A stretch of DNA of 6,305 nt from Pseudomonadota bacterium (GTDB lineage: Bacteria > Pseudomonadota > Alphaproteobacteria > Rhizobiales > Rhizobiaceae): assembly GCA_023444445.1 (NCBI GenBank), contig JAEXMK010000243.1:1-6305 (forward strand), given 5' to 3'. The notes under the pieces were generated by a model, which worked only from the letters and a program-made list of their open reading frames with translations, was not told the origin of the DNA and made no database searches. Of this stretch, positions 1 to 5,980 are shown one piece after another. The first letter of the stretch is position 1; every line of letters starts with the position of its first letter. The position numbers were made by a program, and so were the translations under genes.

Positions 1-183
1 GTCCGCATCAGCCTGACCGAAGAAGGCCAGACAATCGCCGAAACGGTTGCTCGCCTTTATGAACGCCACGTCGGCTCGATCGAAAAGGTCGGCGGCATCG
101 GCACCGGCGAGTTCTCCGAAATGAACAAGCTGCTGCAGCGCCTCGATCGCTTCTGGAACGACTCGATCGCTTACCGCCTGTAA
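1..183 (+). CDS. ldtR: MarR-family transcriptional regulator, C-terminal fragment (probable LdtR)
   Basis: The reading frame is open from the first base and ends at TAA, giving the last 60 residues of a protein cut by the window edge. It begins VRISLTEEGQ, the 'V-x-LTEEG' strand that closes the winged helix in MarR proteins. After it comes a long, mostly helical tail (LYERHVGS, EFSEMNKLLQRLDRFW) that matches the C-terminal dimerisation helices of that family. The DNA-recognition helix lies outside the window. The next gene encodes an L,D-transpeptidase. In Liberibacter and Sinorhizobium the MarR regulator LdtR is known to control the transpeptidase gene ldtP, so the name ldtR is inferred from this neighbourhood plus the MarR-like tail. 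The MarR assignment is fairly secure; the exact orthology is less so. Confidence 0.72.
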   Translation, partial: VRISLTEEGQTIAETVARLYERHVGSIEKVGGIGTGEFSEMNKLLQRLDRFWNDSIAYRL

Positions 184-205
184 TTCCGCGACGGTATCAC
201 TGTTT

Positions 206-234
206 AAGCCGGGGGCATCCTTTGCTCCCGGCTT
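206..234 (+). terminator. Hairpin terminator after the MarR gene
   Basis: AAGCCGGGGGCA (206-217) pairs with TGCTCCCGGCTT (223-234) around a 5-nt loop, giving a 12-bp stem with one G-U pair. It lies 22 nt past the regulator's stop codon. The run of T after the stem is poor (TTGTGGATT), so termination may be partial. The position and stem strength still fit an intrinsic terminator or an mRNA 3'-end stabiliser. Confidence 0.6.
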
Positions 235-354
235 GTGGATTCCATGCCCTGGCGCCAGGCTCTTCTACCTGTCAAGCCCGACCATCCGACAAGCCTTCGC
301 CCTGTTTTTCATGGGAACACAGCTTCGTGAGAAGAGGGCCGTGACACGAATCGG

Positions 355-368
355 CCATATTGATATGG
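355..368. promoter_or_regulatory. Candidate operator, palindrome CCATAT-TG-ATATGG
   Basis: This is a perfect inverted repeat with 6-bp arms and a 2-bp centre, sitting in an A/T-rich patch between a MarR gene and its likely target. MarR dimers usually bind short palindromes. The site contains the 9-mer CATATTGAT, which recurs at 503-511. Binding by LdtR is inferred from position and symmetry only. Confidence 0.35.
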
Positions 369-499
369 GACGCGCAAGTCTAAGGAGCCGGCTTTTTCTC
401 CTGTTGTTGCGGCAAGTGCCGATTGTACTGCCAGACACCAGCACCCTGATCATGCGTATCGGGTAATCCCGGCCGGCAGGCACGTTGTACGTGTTTGTT

Positions 500-512
500 A
501 ATCATATTGATT
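500..512. promoter_or_regulatory. Candidate operator, palindrome AATCA-TAT-TGATT
   Basis: This perfect inverted repeat has 5-bp arms and a 3-bp centre, ending 43 nt before the ldtP start codon, where a repressor or activator could act on an ldtP promoter. It shares CATATTGAT with the palindrome at 355-368. A further palindrome, CACGT-TGT-ACGTG (481-493), lies just upstream. The identity of the binding protein is not shown by the sequence; LdtR is the obvious candidate. Confidence 0.4.
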
Positions 513-555
513 TAGGCATTGTTCAGAATGCCGAAGAGAGTGGCTGGTAGGTAGA

Positions 556-1887
556 ATGACAAAGAAATCCGTTTCCGATTCCGTATCGCGCCGTACGCTT
601 CTGCGTTCGGCCGTTTCCGTTGGTGTCGCAGCACTTGCCGCGCCGGCCTTGGCGCAGAACGCGCTTAACGACCTCATGGGCTCTTCGCGCCGTGGCAACT
701 GGGATGACCAGTTCGACGCCAATACATCGCGTTCGGCCGTGGGTGTCGTTTCCAACAATCCGGTTCTCGGCCGCGAAGCCCCTGTCTATATGCAGCAGGC
801 GATCATGCAATATCAGCAGATCGTGCAGAATGGCGGCTGGCCGGAGGTTCCGGCGTCGCAGCAGCGTCTGCAGATCGGCGTCTCCGATCCCTCCGTTCAG
901 GCGCTGCGTCAGCGACTGATGGTATCGGGCGACTTGCCGCGTGAAGCCGGCATTTCCAGCGCCTTCGACTCCTATGTCGATGGCGCGCTGAAGCGTTTCC
1001 AGGCCCGTCACGGCCTTCCGGCTGACGGCGTCAGCGGCGAATACACCACCAAGGCCCTCAATGTGTCCGCGCAGATCCGCCTGGCGCAGCTGCAGACCAA
1101 CCTCGTGCGCATCCAGTCCATGTCCGGCGACCTCGGTCAGCGTCACCTGATGGTGAATATTCCGGCTGCCGCCATTGAAGCCGTTGAAAACGAACGCGTC
1201 GTGCTGCGCAACACTGCCGTTGTCGGCCGCGCCAGCCGCCCGACCCACGTTATCAATTCCAAGATTTACGAGGTCATCCTCAACCCTTACTGGACTGCAC
1301 CGCGCTCGATCGTCGAAAAGGACATCGTGCCGTTGATGCAGAAGGACCCGACCTATCTGGAGCGTAACAACATCCGCCTTATCGACGGCAAGGGACAGGA
1401 AGTCTCGCCGACCACGGTCGACTGGTTTGCGCCGAAGGCACCGAACCTGATGTTCCGCCAGGACCCCGGCAAAATCAACGCCATGTCCTCGACGAAGATC
1501 AACTTCCACAATCCGAACAACGAATACATGCATGACACGCCGCAGCAGGGCCTGTTCAACAAGCTGATGCGTTTCGAGTCCTCCGGTTGCGTGCGCGTGC
1601 AGAACGTCCGCGACCTGACGTCGTGGCTGCTGCGCGACACGCCCGGCTGGTCGCGCCAGGAAATGGAACGCGTCATTGCATCGCGCGTCAACACGCCGAT
1701 CAAGCTTGCACAGGAAGTGCCTGTCTACTTCGTCTACATCACCGCATGGTCGGCGAAGGACGGCGTTGTTCAGTTCCGTGACGATATCTACGGCAAGGAC
1801 GGCAATGCCGAACTGGCGCTGAACACCACGGCGGGCATGGAACAGCCGGCCGGTGCCGTAGACGACGATCTGCTGCCGCGCAACTGA
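556..1887 (+). CDS. ldtP: Tat-exported YcbB-type L,D-transpeptidase (LdtP)
   Basis: This 443-residue periplasmic enzyme is expected to form 3-3 cross-links in peptidoglycan or attach molecules to it. The N-terminus has a Tat signal: SRRTLLR (twin Arg 12-13), a hydrophobic stretch, and a likely signal peptidase I cut after A31-L-A33. Next come a segment ending in GGWPEVP (about 78-99) like the YcbB scaffold domain, a peptidoglycan-binding domain (about 107-170, including VDGALKRFQARHGLPADG), and a YkuD catalytic domain (about 197-360). The catalytic motif is H326-DTP... followed by SSGC345VRV, with Cys345 as nucleophile. The longer linker between the first YkuD strands and H326 fits the YcbB 'cap'. 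The start is chosen because it places the Tat motif at the N-terminus; the ribosome binding site is weak (GGTAGG). It follows a MarR gene that probably regulates it. The symbol ldtP rests on that context. Confidence 0.9.
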   Translation: MTKKSVSDSVSRRTLLRSAVSVGVAALAAPALAQNALNDLMGSSRRGNWDDQFDANTSRSAVGVVSNNPVLGREAPVYMQQAIMQYQQIVQNGGWPEVPASQQRLQIGVSDPSVQALRQRLMVSGDLPREAGISSAFDSYVDGALKRFQARHGLPADGVSGEYTTKALNVSAQIRLAQLQTNLVRIQSMSGDLGQRHLMVNIPAAAIEAVENERVVLRNTAVVGRASRPTHVINSKIYEVILNPYWTAPRSIVEKDIVPLMQKDPTYLERNNIRLIDGKGQEVSPTTVDWFAPKAPNLMFRQDPGKINAMSSTKINFHNPNNEYMHDTPQQGLFNKLMRFESSGCVRVQNVRDLTSWLLRDTPGWSRQEMERVIASRVNTPIKLAQEVPVYFVYITAWSAKDGVVQFRDDIYGKDGNAELALNTTAGMEQPAGAVDDDLLPRN

Positions 1888-1958
1888 TCCGGCTTTGCTG
1901 TCAGTTTCTTACCGCGAATGAAGGCTGCGCTTCGCCGGGGGGGCGTAGCCCACATACG

Positions 1959-2073
1959 CCGTCACCCCGGACCTGATCCGGGGTCCAGTGCGATCAAGTC
2001 CTTGATCGCGAGATGGCCCCTTCACGGCGCAGACGCGCCGTTACTGGATGCCGGATCTAGTCCGGCATGACGG
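1959..2073. repeat. RIME-like nested palindromic intergenic element
   Basis: The 115-bp unit is bounded by CCGTCA (1959-1964) and its complement TGACGG (2068-2073). Inside are hairpin CCCCGGA/TCCGGGG (1965-1983), a stem TCCAGT/ACTGGA (1984-1989 with 2043-2048), hairpin GCGATCAAG/CTTGATCGC (1990-2009), hairpin ACGGCGC/GCGCCGT (2024-2041) and hairpin ATGCCGGA/TCCGGCAT (2048-2068). The set can fold as a branched, cruciform-like structure. The architecture resembles the rhizobial intergenic mosaic elements (RIME), about 100 bp with large palindromes. Membership in that exact family is inferred from memory of its form. It has no coding content. It may end the ldtP transcript or stabilise its 3' end. 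Confidence 0.7.
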
Positions 2074-2190
2074 GAGGAAAGCTTGTCGCCTTTCCTCATA
2101 AGTCTGATCCTCTCTGCTGCGTGCGACTTTTTCTCTTCCTCACCGCTGCTTTAAAAAAACAACTGCCATTTTTCGTCGCAACGTCGCAGT

Positions 2191-2220
2191 TTGACGGGCA
2201 AATCTCGCACCTCGTATTGC
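2191..2220 (+). promoter_or_regulatory. Probable sigma70-type promoter for the glyA operon
   Basis: TTGACG (2191-2196) is a near-consensus -35 box. TATTGC (2215-2220), 18 bp further on, can serve as -10. Transcription would start near 2227 and give a leader of about 50 nt. The T/A tracts just upstream (2153-2173) could assist RNA polymerase. It lies between the repeat and glyA, where a promoter for glyA-nrdR-ribD-ribE is expected. Confidence 0.45.
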
Positions 2221-2277
2221 TCTTGTCGGGGCAGGGCGCTAAGACCCCATCGCATTACTGTTTCAGGAGCCTTCATC

Positions 2278-3567
2278 ATGTCGAACACAGATGCTTTCTT
2301 CTCCCGCCCGCTTGCCGAAGCCGATCCGGATATTTTCGGCGCGATCGAGAAGGAACTGGGTCGCCAGCGCCACGAGATCGAACTGATTGCCTCGGAAAAC
2401 ATCGTCTCCCGCGCCGTGCTTGAAGCGCAGGGTTCGATCATGACCAACAAATATGCCGAGGGCTATCCGGGCAAGCGTTATTATGGCGGCTGCCAGTTCG
2501 TCGACATCGCTGAAGAACTCGCGATCGAGCGCGCCAAGAAGCTGTTCGGCGTCAACTTCGCCAACGTCCAGCCGAACTCCGGTTCGCAGATGAACCAGGC
2601 CGTGTTTCTCGCACTGCTTCAGCCGGGCGACACCTTTATGGGCCTCGATCTGAACTCGGGCGGTCACCTGACCCATGGTTCCCCGGTCAACATGTCCGGC
2701 AAGTGGTTCAACGTCGTGTCATACGGTGTACGCGAAGGCGACAACCTGCTCGACATGGACGAAGTGGAGCGTAAGGCCAAGGAACATAAGCCGAAGCTCA
2801 TTCTCGCCGGTGGCACCGCTTATTCGCGCGTCTGGGACTGGAAGCGCTTCCGCGAAATCGCTGATGCAGTCGGTGCATACCTGATGGTCGATATGGCCCA
2901 CATCGCCGGCCTCGTCGCCGGTGGCCAGCATCCGTCGCCATTTCCGCATTGCCATGTTGCCACCACGACGACGCACAAGTCTCTGCGCGGCCCACGCGGT
3001 GGCATGATCCTCACCAATGACGAGGATCTGGCCAAGAAGTTCAACTCTGCCGTCTTCCCCGGCCTGCAGGGCGGCCCGCTGATGCATGTCATCGCCGCCA
3101 AGGCCGTCGCCTTCGGTGAGGCCCTTCAGCCTGAATTCAAGGACTATGCCGCACAGGTCGTCAAGAACGCCAAGGCACTGGCCGAAACCCTGATCGAAGG
3201 CGGTCTGGATGTCGTTTCCGGCGGCACCGACAACCACCTGATGCTGGTCGACCTTCGCAAGAAGAACGCGACAGGCAAGCGCGCGGAAGCCGCACTCGGC
3301 CGCGCCTACATCACCTGCAACAAGAACGGCATTCCTTTCGACCCGGAAAAGCCCTTCGTCACATCTGGTGTCCGTCTCGGCACGCCGGCTGGCACGACGC
3401 GCGGTTTCAAGGAAGCCGAATTCCGCGAAATCGGCAAGCTGATCGTCGAGGTTCTCGATGGTCTGAAGGTTGCCAATTCGGATGAAGGCAATGCCTCCGT
3501 CGAGGCTGCGGTGCGTGAAAAGGTCGTCGGCCTGACGGACCGTTTCCCGATGTATCCGTACATGTAA
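2278..3567 (+). CDS. glyA: Serine hydroxymethyltransferase
   Basis: This cytoplasmic PLP enzyme interconverts serine plus tetrahydrofolate with glycine plus 5,10-methylenetetrahydrofolate, the main source of one-carbon units. The 429 residues are the usual length for alphaproteobacterial GlyA. Visible signatures are [10 protein letters not shown] and [15 protein letters not shown] near the N-terminus, the MVD205MAH208IAGLV strand that contacts PLP, and THK234SLRGPRGG with Lys234 as the Schiff-base lysine. [16 protein letters not shown], typical of the C-terminal domain, is also present. The start is the ATG preceded by AGGAG with 8-nt spacing. The in-frame TTG at 2191 lies in the probable -35 box and gives a non-conserved extension, so it is rejected. 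The stop overlaps the Shine-Dalgarno of nrdR, so this is the first gene of an operon. No defects were seen. Confidence 0.98.
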   Translation: MSNTDAFFSRPLAEADPDIFGAIEKELGRQRHEIELIASENIVSRAVLEAQGSIMTNKYAEGYPGKRYYGGCQFVDIAEELAIERAKKLFGVNFANVQPNSGSQMNQAVFLALLQPGDTFMGLDLNSGGHLTHGSPVNMSGKWFNVVSYGVREGDNLLDMDEVERKAKEHKPKLILAGGTAYSRVWDWKRFREIADAVGAYLMVDMAHIAGLVAGGQHPSPFPHCHVATTTTHKSLRGPRGGMILTNDEDLAKKFNSAVFPGLQGGPLMHVIAAKAVAFGEALQPEFKDYAAQVVKNAKALAETLIEGGLDVVSGGTDNHLMLVDLRKKNATGKRAEAALGRAYITCNKNGIPFDPEKPFVTSGVRLGTPAGTTRGFKEAEFREIGKLIVEVLDGLKVANSDEGNASVEAAVREKVVGLTDRFPMYPYM

Positions 3568-3579
3568 GGAAAGAAGACG

Positions 3580-4059
3580 ATGCGCTGCCCATTCTGCGGT
3601 TCCGAAGACACACAGGTCAAGGACTCGCGTCCGGCGGAGGACAACACCTCCATCCGCCGGCGGCGCATCTGCCCGGATTGCGGCGGCCGCTTTACGACCT
3701 ATGAGCGCGTGCAACTGCGCGAGCTGATGGTCATCAAGAAAAGCGGCCGCAAGCTTCCTTTCGACCGCGAAAAGCTGGTGCGTTCCTTCGAGATCGCGCT
3801 GCGCAAGCGACCGGTTGATCGTGACCGGATCGAACGCGCCGTGTCGGGCATTGCCCGCCGTCTGGAAAGCTCCGGCGAGACGGAAATCCCCTCGGAAGAA
3901 ATCGGCCTGCAGGTTTTGGAAGCGCTGAAAAGCCTCGATGACGTGGCGTTCGTGCGTTACGCCTCCGTCTATCGCGATTTCAGCCATGCCGAAGATTTCG
4001 AGAACGTCATTGCCGAAATCAACGCTAAGATCGCGCGCGACACCGACGCTGGAGCATAG
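3580..4059 (+). CDS. nrdR: Transcriptional repressor NrdR of ribonucleotide reductase genes
   Basis: NrdR senses ATP/dATP and represses ribonucleotide reductase operons by binding NrdR boxes. The 159-residue product has the N-terminal zinc ribbon MRC3PFC6GS ... C31PDC34GGRFTTYER with all four cysteines. An ATP-cone domain follows at about residues 47-137 ([20 protein letters not shown] ... [15 protein letters not shown]). The length is near the family norm (about 150). The start has AGGA 9 nt upstream, overlapping the glyA stop, and the gap to glyA is only 12 nt, so the two are almost surely co-transcribed. The glyA-nrdR-ribD-ribE arrangement is common in related bacteria. I saw no NrdR-box-like pair in this window, so its targets lie elsewhere. 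Confidence 0.97.
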   Translation: MRCPFCGSEDTQVKDSRPAEDNTSIRRRRICPDCGGRFTTYERVQLRELMVIKKSGRKLPFDREKLVRSFEIALRKRPVDRDRIERAVSGIARRLESSGETEIPSEEIGLQVLEALKSLDDVAFVRYASVYRDFSHAEDFENVIAEINAKIARDTDAGA

Positions 4060-4061
4060 AA

Positions 4062-5306
4062 GTGATGAGCCGTGCCGATGACGAAAGGTTCATGGCGCGG
4101 GCCATCGAGGTTTCGCTTCGCCACCAGGGCCAGACGCTGACCAACCCCTCAGTCGGTTGTGTTCTCGTCAAAGACGGACAAATCATCGCCGAAGCCGTGA
4201 CCGCCATCGGCGGTCGGCCCCATGCCGAACGCCAGGCGCTGGAACTGGCCGGCGAGGCAGCGCGCGGCGCAACGGCCTATGTCACGCTCGAACCCTGCTC
4301 GCACTGGGGCAAGACACCGCCCTGCGCCAATGCCCTGGTGGAATACGGCGTCGCCCGCGTCGTGGTGGCGGTGGATGATCCGGACGAGCGTGTTTCCGGC
4401 CGTGGTTATCAGATATTGCGCGATGCTGGCGTTGTCGTGGAAACCGGTCTGCTGCGTGCCGAAGCACAACGGGCGCTCGTCGGTTATCTCACACGGCAGA
4501 TGAAAAAACGTCCGCATGTGATTCTGAAGCTTGCGGTTTCTGCTGACGGCATGATCGGCAGGCAAGGCGAGGGGCAGGTGGCGATCACCGGTCCCGAGGC
4601 TCGCCATGCTGTGCATGAGCTGCGGGCGCGTTGTGATTGCATCCTCGTTGGTATCCGTACTGCTATTGCGGATGATCCGGAACTGACGGTTCGAATTGCA
4701 GGTCTTGAGGATCGCTCGCCGGTGCGGATCGTGCTGGATCGTCAGTTTGCATTGCCATTAACGTCGAAGCTGGTGCGGAGTGCGCGGGAAGTTCCGGTGG
4801 TGGTTGCCGCTTTACCCCCCTCTGCCCTGCCGGGCATCTCCCCCTCAAGGGGGGAGATCGATGGAGCGCTGCTCCGCCCTGCATCGACGGCTGAAGAGGG
4901 TGCGTCTAGGGCGCGATTTGAACGAGCGGACAGCCCCTTGCCAATCTTCCCCCTTGAGGGGGAGATGCCCGGCAGGGCAGAGGGGGGTAACCCCGACCAC
5001 CGACGCGAACAACTAATCAGCGCCGGCGTCCAGATCCTCGAAGCCCCCACCCTCGAAAACCTCCTCCACACGCTCGCCGAAGGCGGCATGTCGGAACTTC
5101 TGGTCGAAGGCGGCGCTTTTGCCGCAAAATCATTCCTTGAAGCTGGATTGGTGGATCGTATCATGCTTTTTGAGAGCCCCGTCGTGATCGGCAAGGGCGG
5201 CATTGAAACGCCGCTCAGCCGTGCCGACATCAAGGGCGACTATGCTCTGATCAGTGAAACCGCCTACGGGCCGGATCGCTGCTTCAATTATGAAAGGCCG
5301 ATTTGA
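4062..5306 (+). CDS. ribD: Bifunctional riboflavin biosynthesis deaminase/reductase RibD, with a repeat inserted in frame
   Basis: RibD deaminates the product of GTP cyclohydrolase II and then reduces its ribose side chain with NADPH, feeding lumazine synthase. Counting from the GTG start, the deaminase domain (about 5-145) has zinc ligands H54 (in HAE56), C79 and C88 in PCSHWGKTPPC; Glu56 is the proton carrier. The reductase domain (about 150-414) shows LKLAVSADGMIG, ILVGIRTAIADDPELTVR, RIVLDRQ and LLVEGGAFAAKSF. Residues 251-309 are foreign to the family and are encoded by the palindromic repeat at 4812-4990. Without them the protein is about 355 residues, the normal size. The insertion falls after the strand VPVVVAA, in a variable loop before REQLISAGVQIL, so activity may be kept. 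The start is GTG 4062 or ATG 4065; GGAG at 4051-4054 suits both. The stop overlaps ribE by one base. Confidence 0.93.
   Translation: MMSRADDERFMARAIEVSLRHQGQTLTNPSVGCVLVKDGQIIAEAVTAIGGRPHAERQALELAGEAARGATAYVTLEPCSHWGKTPPCANALVEYGVARVVVAVDDPDERVSGRGYQILRDAGVVVETGLLRAEAQRALVGYLTRQMKKRPHVILKLAVSADGMIGRQGEGQVAITGPEARHAVHELRARCDCILVGIRTAIADDPELTVRIAGLEDRSPVRIVLDRQFALPLTSKLVRSAREVPVVVAALPPSALPGISPSRGEIDGALLRPASTAEEGASRARFERADSPLPIFPLEGEMPGRAEGGNPDHRREQLISAGVQILEAPTLENLLHTLAEGGMSELLVEGGAFAAKSFLEAGLVDRIMLFESPVVIGKGGIETPLSRADIKGDYALISETAYGPDRCFNYERPI
4812..4990. repeat. Palindromic repeat element inserted in frame within ribD
   Basis: The left arm (4812-4858) and right arm (4944-4990) are inverted copies of 47 bp. 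The outer 37 bp are perfect, and the only break in pairing is G4854 opposite T4948. The arms begin TTACCCCCCTCTGCC and end with its complement. Between them are 85 bp (4859-4943) with an own hairpin, GGAGC-GCT-GCTCC (4863-4875). No transposase is encoded, so it would be a non-autonomous, MITE-like or REP-like element. Two of three forward frames stay open through it, and the ribD frame gives 59 added codons. Peptides such as LPPSALPGISPSRG look like ones I recall from predicted rhizobial proteins, which suggests a dispersed family; this is memory, not a search. Confidence 0.9.
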
Positions 5307-5917
5307 TGTTTACCGGAATTGTCACCGACGTGGGTACTGTATCCGAACTGGAAGCCCTTGCAGAAGGCGTGCGCCTGCGCGTGGCGACCAATTACGATCC
5401 GAAGACCATCGATATGGGCGCATCGATCTCCCATGGCGGTGTATGCCTGACGGTGACGAAGTTGCCTGAGGACGGCAGCAACGAGCGCTGGTACGAGGTC
5501 GAGGCGTGGGAAGAGGCGCTGCGCCTGACGACGATTGCCGGATGGCAAAAGGGCACGCATGTCAATCTCGAGCGGGCGCTGAAGATCGGCGACGAGCTCG
5601 GCGGCCACATCGTTTCCGGCCATGTTGATGGCAAGGCGGAAATCCTGTCCGTGGAATCCGAAGGCGAGGCGGTGCGTATCCGCCTGCGTGCGCCGGAACA
5701 TCTGGCGAAATTCGTGGCCCCCAAGGGTTCCATCGCACTCGACGGTACGTCGCTCACTGTCAACGCCGTCGAAGGCACGGATTTCGATGTGCTGCTGATC
5801 CGACACACACTTACCGTGACCACTTGGGGCGAACGCCGGCCGGGTGATTTCGTCAATTTCGAGGTCGACACCATGGCGCGTTACGCCGCACGGCTTGCGG
5901 AATTTCCCTCGGCTTAG
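5306..5917 (+). CDS. ribE: Riboflavin synthase, alpha chain
   Basis: This enzyme dismutates two 6,7-dimethyl-8-ribityllumazine molecules into riboflavin plus the pyrimidine recycled to lumazine synthase. The 203 residues form two tandem lumazine-binding barrels. Barrel 1 (about 1-97) starts with the invariant MFTGIV and carries GASISHGGVCLTV and ETL-like EEALRLTT. Barrel 2 (about 98-190) starts at DELGGHIVSGHVDG and carries GSIALDGTSLTVN and RHTLTVTTWG. The length is typical. The start is the ATG that shares its A with the ribD stop (TGATG) and has AAAGG 8 nt upstream. The in-frame TTG one codon earlier would add a residue before the conserved MFTGIV and is rejected. The overlap implies translational coupling to ribD. 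E. coli calls the same gene ribC or ribE. Confidence 0.96.
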   Translation: MFTGIVTDVGTVSELEALAEGVRLRVATNYDPKTIDMGASISHGGVCLTVTKLPEDGSNERWYEVEAWEEALRLTTIAGWQKGTHVNLERALKIGDELGGHIVSGHVDGKAEILSVESEGEAVRIRLRAPEHLAKFVAPKGSIALDGTSLTVNAVEGTDFDVLLIRHTLTVTTWGERRPGDFVNFEVDTMARYAARLAEFPSA

Positions 5918-5950
5918 CCAGACGATGCTCCAAGGCTGAAAATTTCTCTC

Positions 5951-5980
5951 CCGTCATTCCGGCCTTGGGCCTGAATTCAG
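5951..5980. repeat. Degenerate relative of the RIME-like repeat, left end
   Basis: It starts with the same CCGTCA as the element at 1959. A hairpin follows: TTC-C-GGCC-TTG-GGCC-T-GAA (5957-5975) with one mismatch. Then comes TTCAG where the first element has TCCAG. CTGAATTCAG (5971-5980) is itself a perfect palindrome. A matching right-hand TGACGG end was not found, so the copy is probably truncated or decayed. Its true right border could lie further into the gap. Confidence 0.45.

Larger units (their letters stand above)
184..555. other. Intergenic region between ldtR and ldtP
   Basis: This 372-bp gap holds the hairpin at 206-234 and several short palindromes further right. No convincing protein gene is present: the small open frames on both strands overlap each other, lack a ribosome binding site and resemble no family I know. 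CGGCA-AG-TGCCG (410-421) is another small inverted repeat of unknown role. I could not fix a -35/-10 pair with confidence. The ldtP promoter is presumably in the right half, near the A/T-rich stretch at about 494-520. Confidence 0.5.
1888..2277. other. Intergenic region between ldtP and glyA
   Basis: This 390-bp gap contains, in order, a G-U-containing hairpin just after ldtP (GGCTGCGC 1923-1930 with GCGTAGCC 1943-1950), the palindromic repeat at 1959-2073, an A/T-tract region (2148-2173), a direct repeat CGTCGCA (2174-2180 and 2182-2188), the probable glyA promoter and the glyA leader. The hairpin at 1923-1950 could end the ldtP transcript, but no T-run follows it. I see no small gene here. 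Confidence 0.55.

Noticed and set aside
265..483. Small open frames on both strands in the ldtR-ldtP gap
   Set aside because: They overlap each other in opposite directions, contain the palindromes, lack Shine-Dalgarno sequences and resemble no known small protein.
494..520. CtrA box (TTAA-N7-TTAA) before ldtP
   Set aside because: TTAA at 498-501 is present, but the second half-site at the required spacing reads GATT, so the match fails.
523..1533. Long open frame of about 336 codons on the minus strand opposite ldtP
   Set aside because: It lies antisense to a gene with clear domains and catalytic residues, has no family resemblance, and is explained by GC-rich codon bias in the real gene.
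2226..2277. Possible FMN riboswitch start (GGGGCAGGG) upstream of an operon that contains ribD and ribE
   Set aside because: Only the first conserved piece is matched. The remaining conserved segments of the roughly 120-nt RFN element are absent, and only about 50 nt remain before glyA.
2719..3987. 422-codon minus-strand open frame spanning glyA and nrdR
   Set aside because: It runs antisense across two well-identified genes and their junction. Its composition fits a codon-bias shadow and no ribosome binding site or motif supports it.
4812..4990. CRISPR repeat or transposase-bearing insertion sequence in ribD
   Set aside because: There is only one pair of inverted arms, no regularly spaced direct repeats, and no room for a transposase in the 85-bp centre.
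4812..4990. Interpreting ribD as a pseudogene because of the insertion
   Set aside because: The frame stays open to the usual stop, all motifs of both domains are intact, and the overlap with ribE is normal; loss of function is not supported by the sequence.
4742..5233. Minus-strand open frame through the ribD insertion
   Set aside because: It is open because the palindromic element reads through on both strands and the ribD codons are GC-rich. There is no independent evidence that it is translated.
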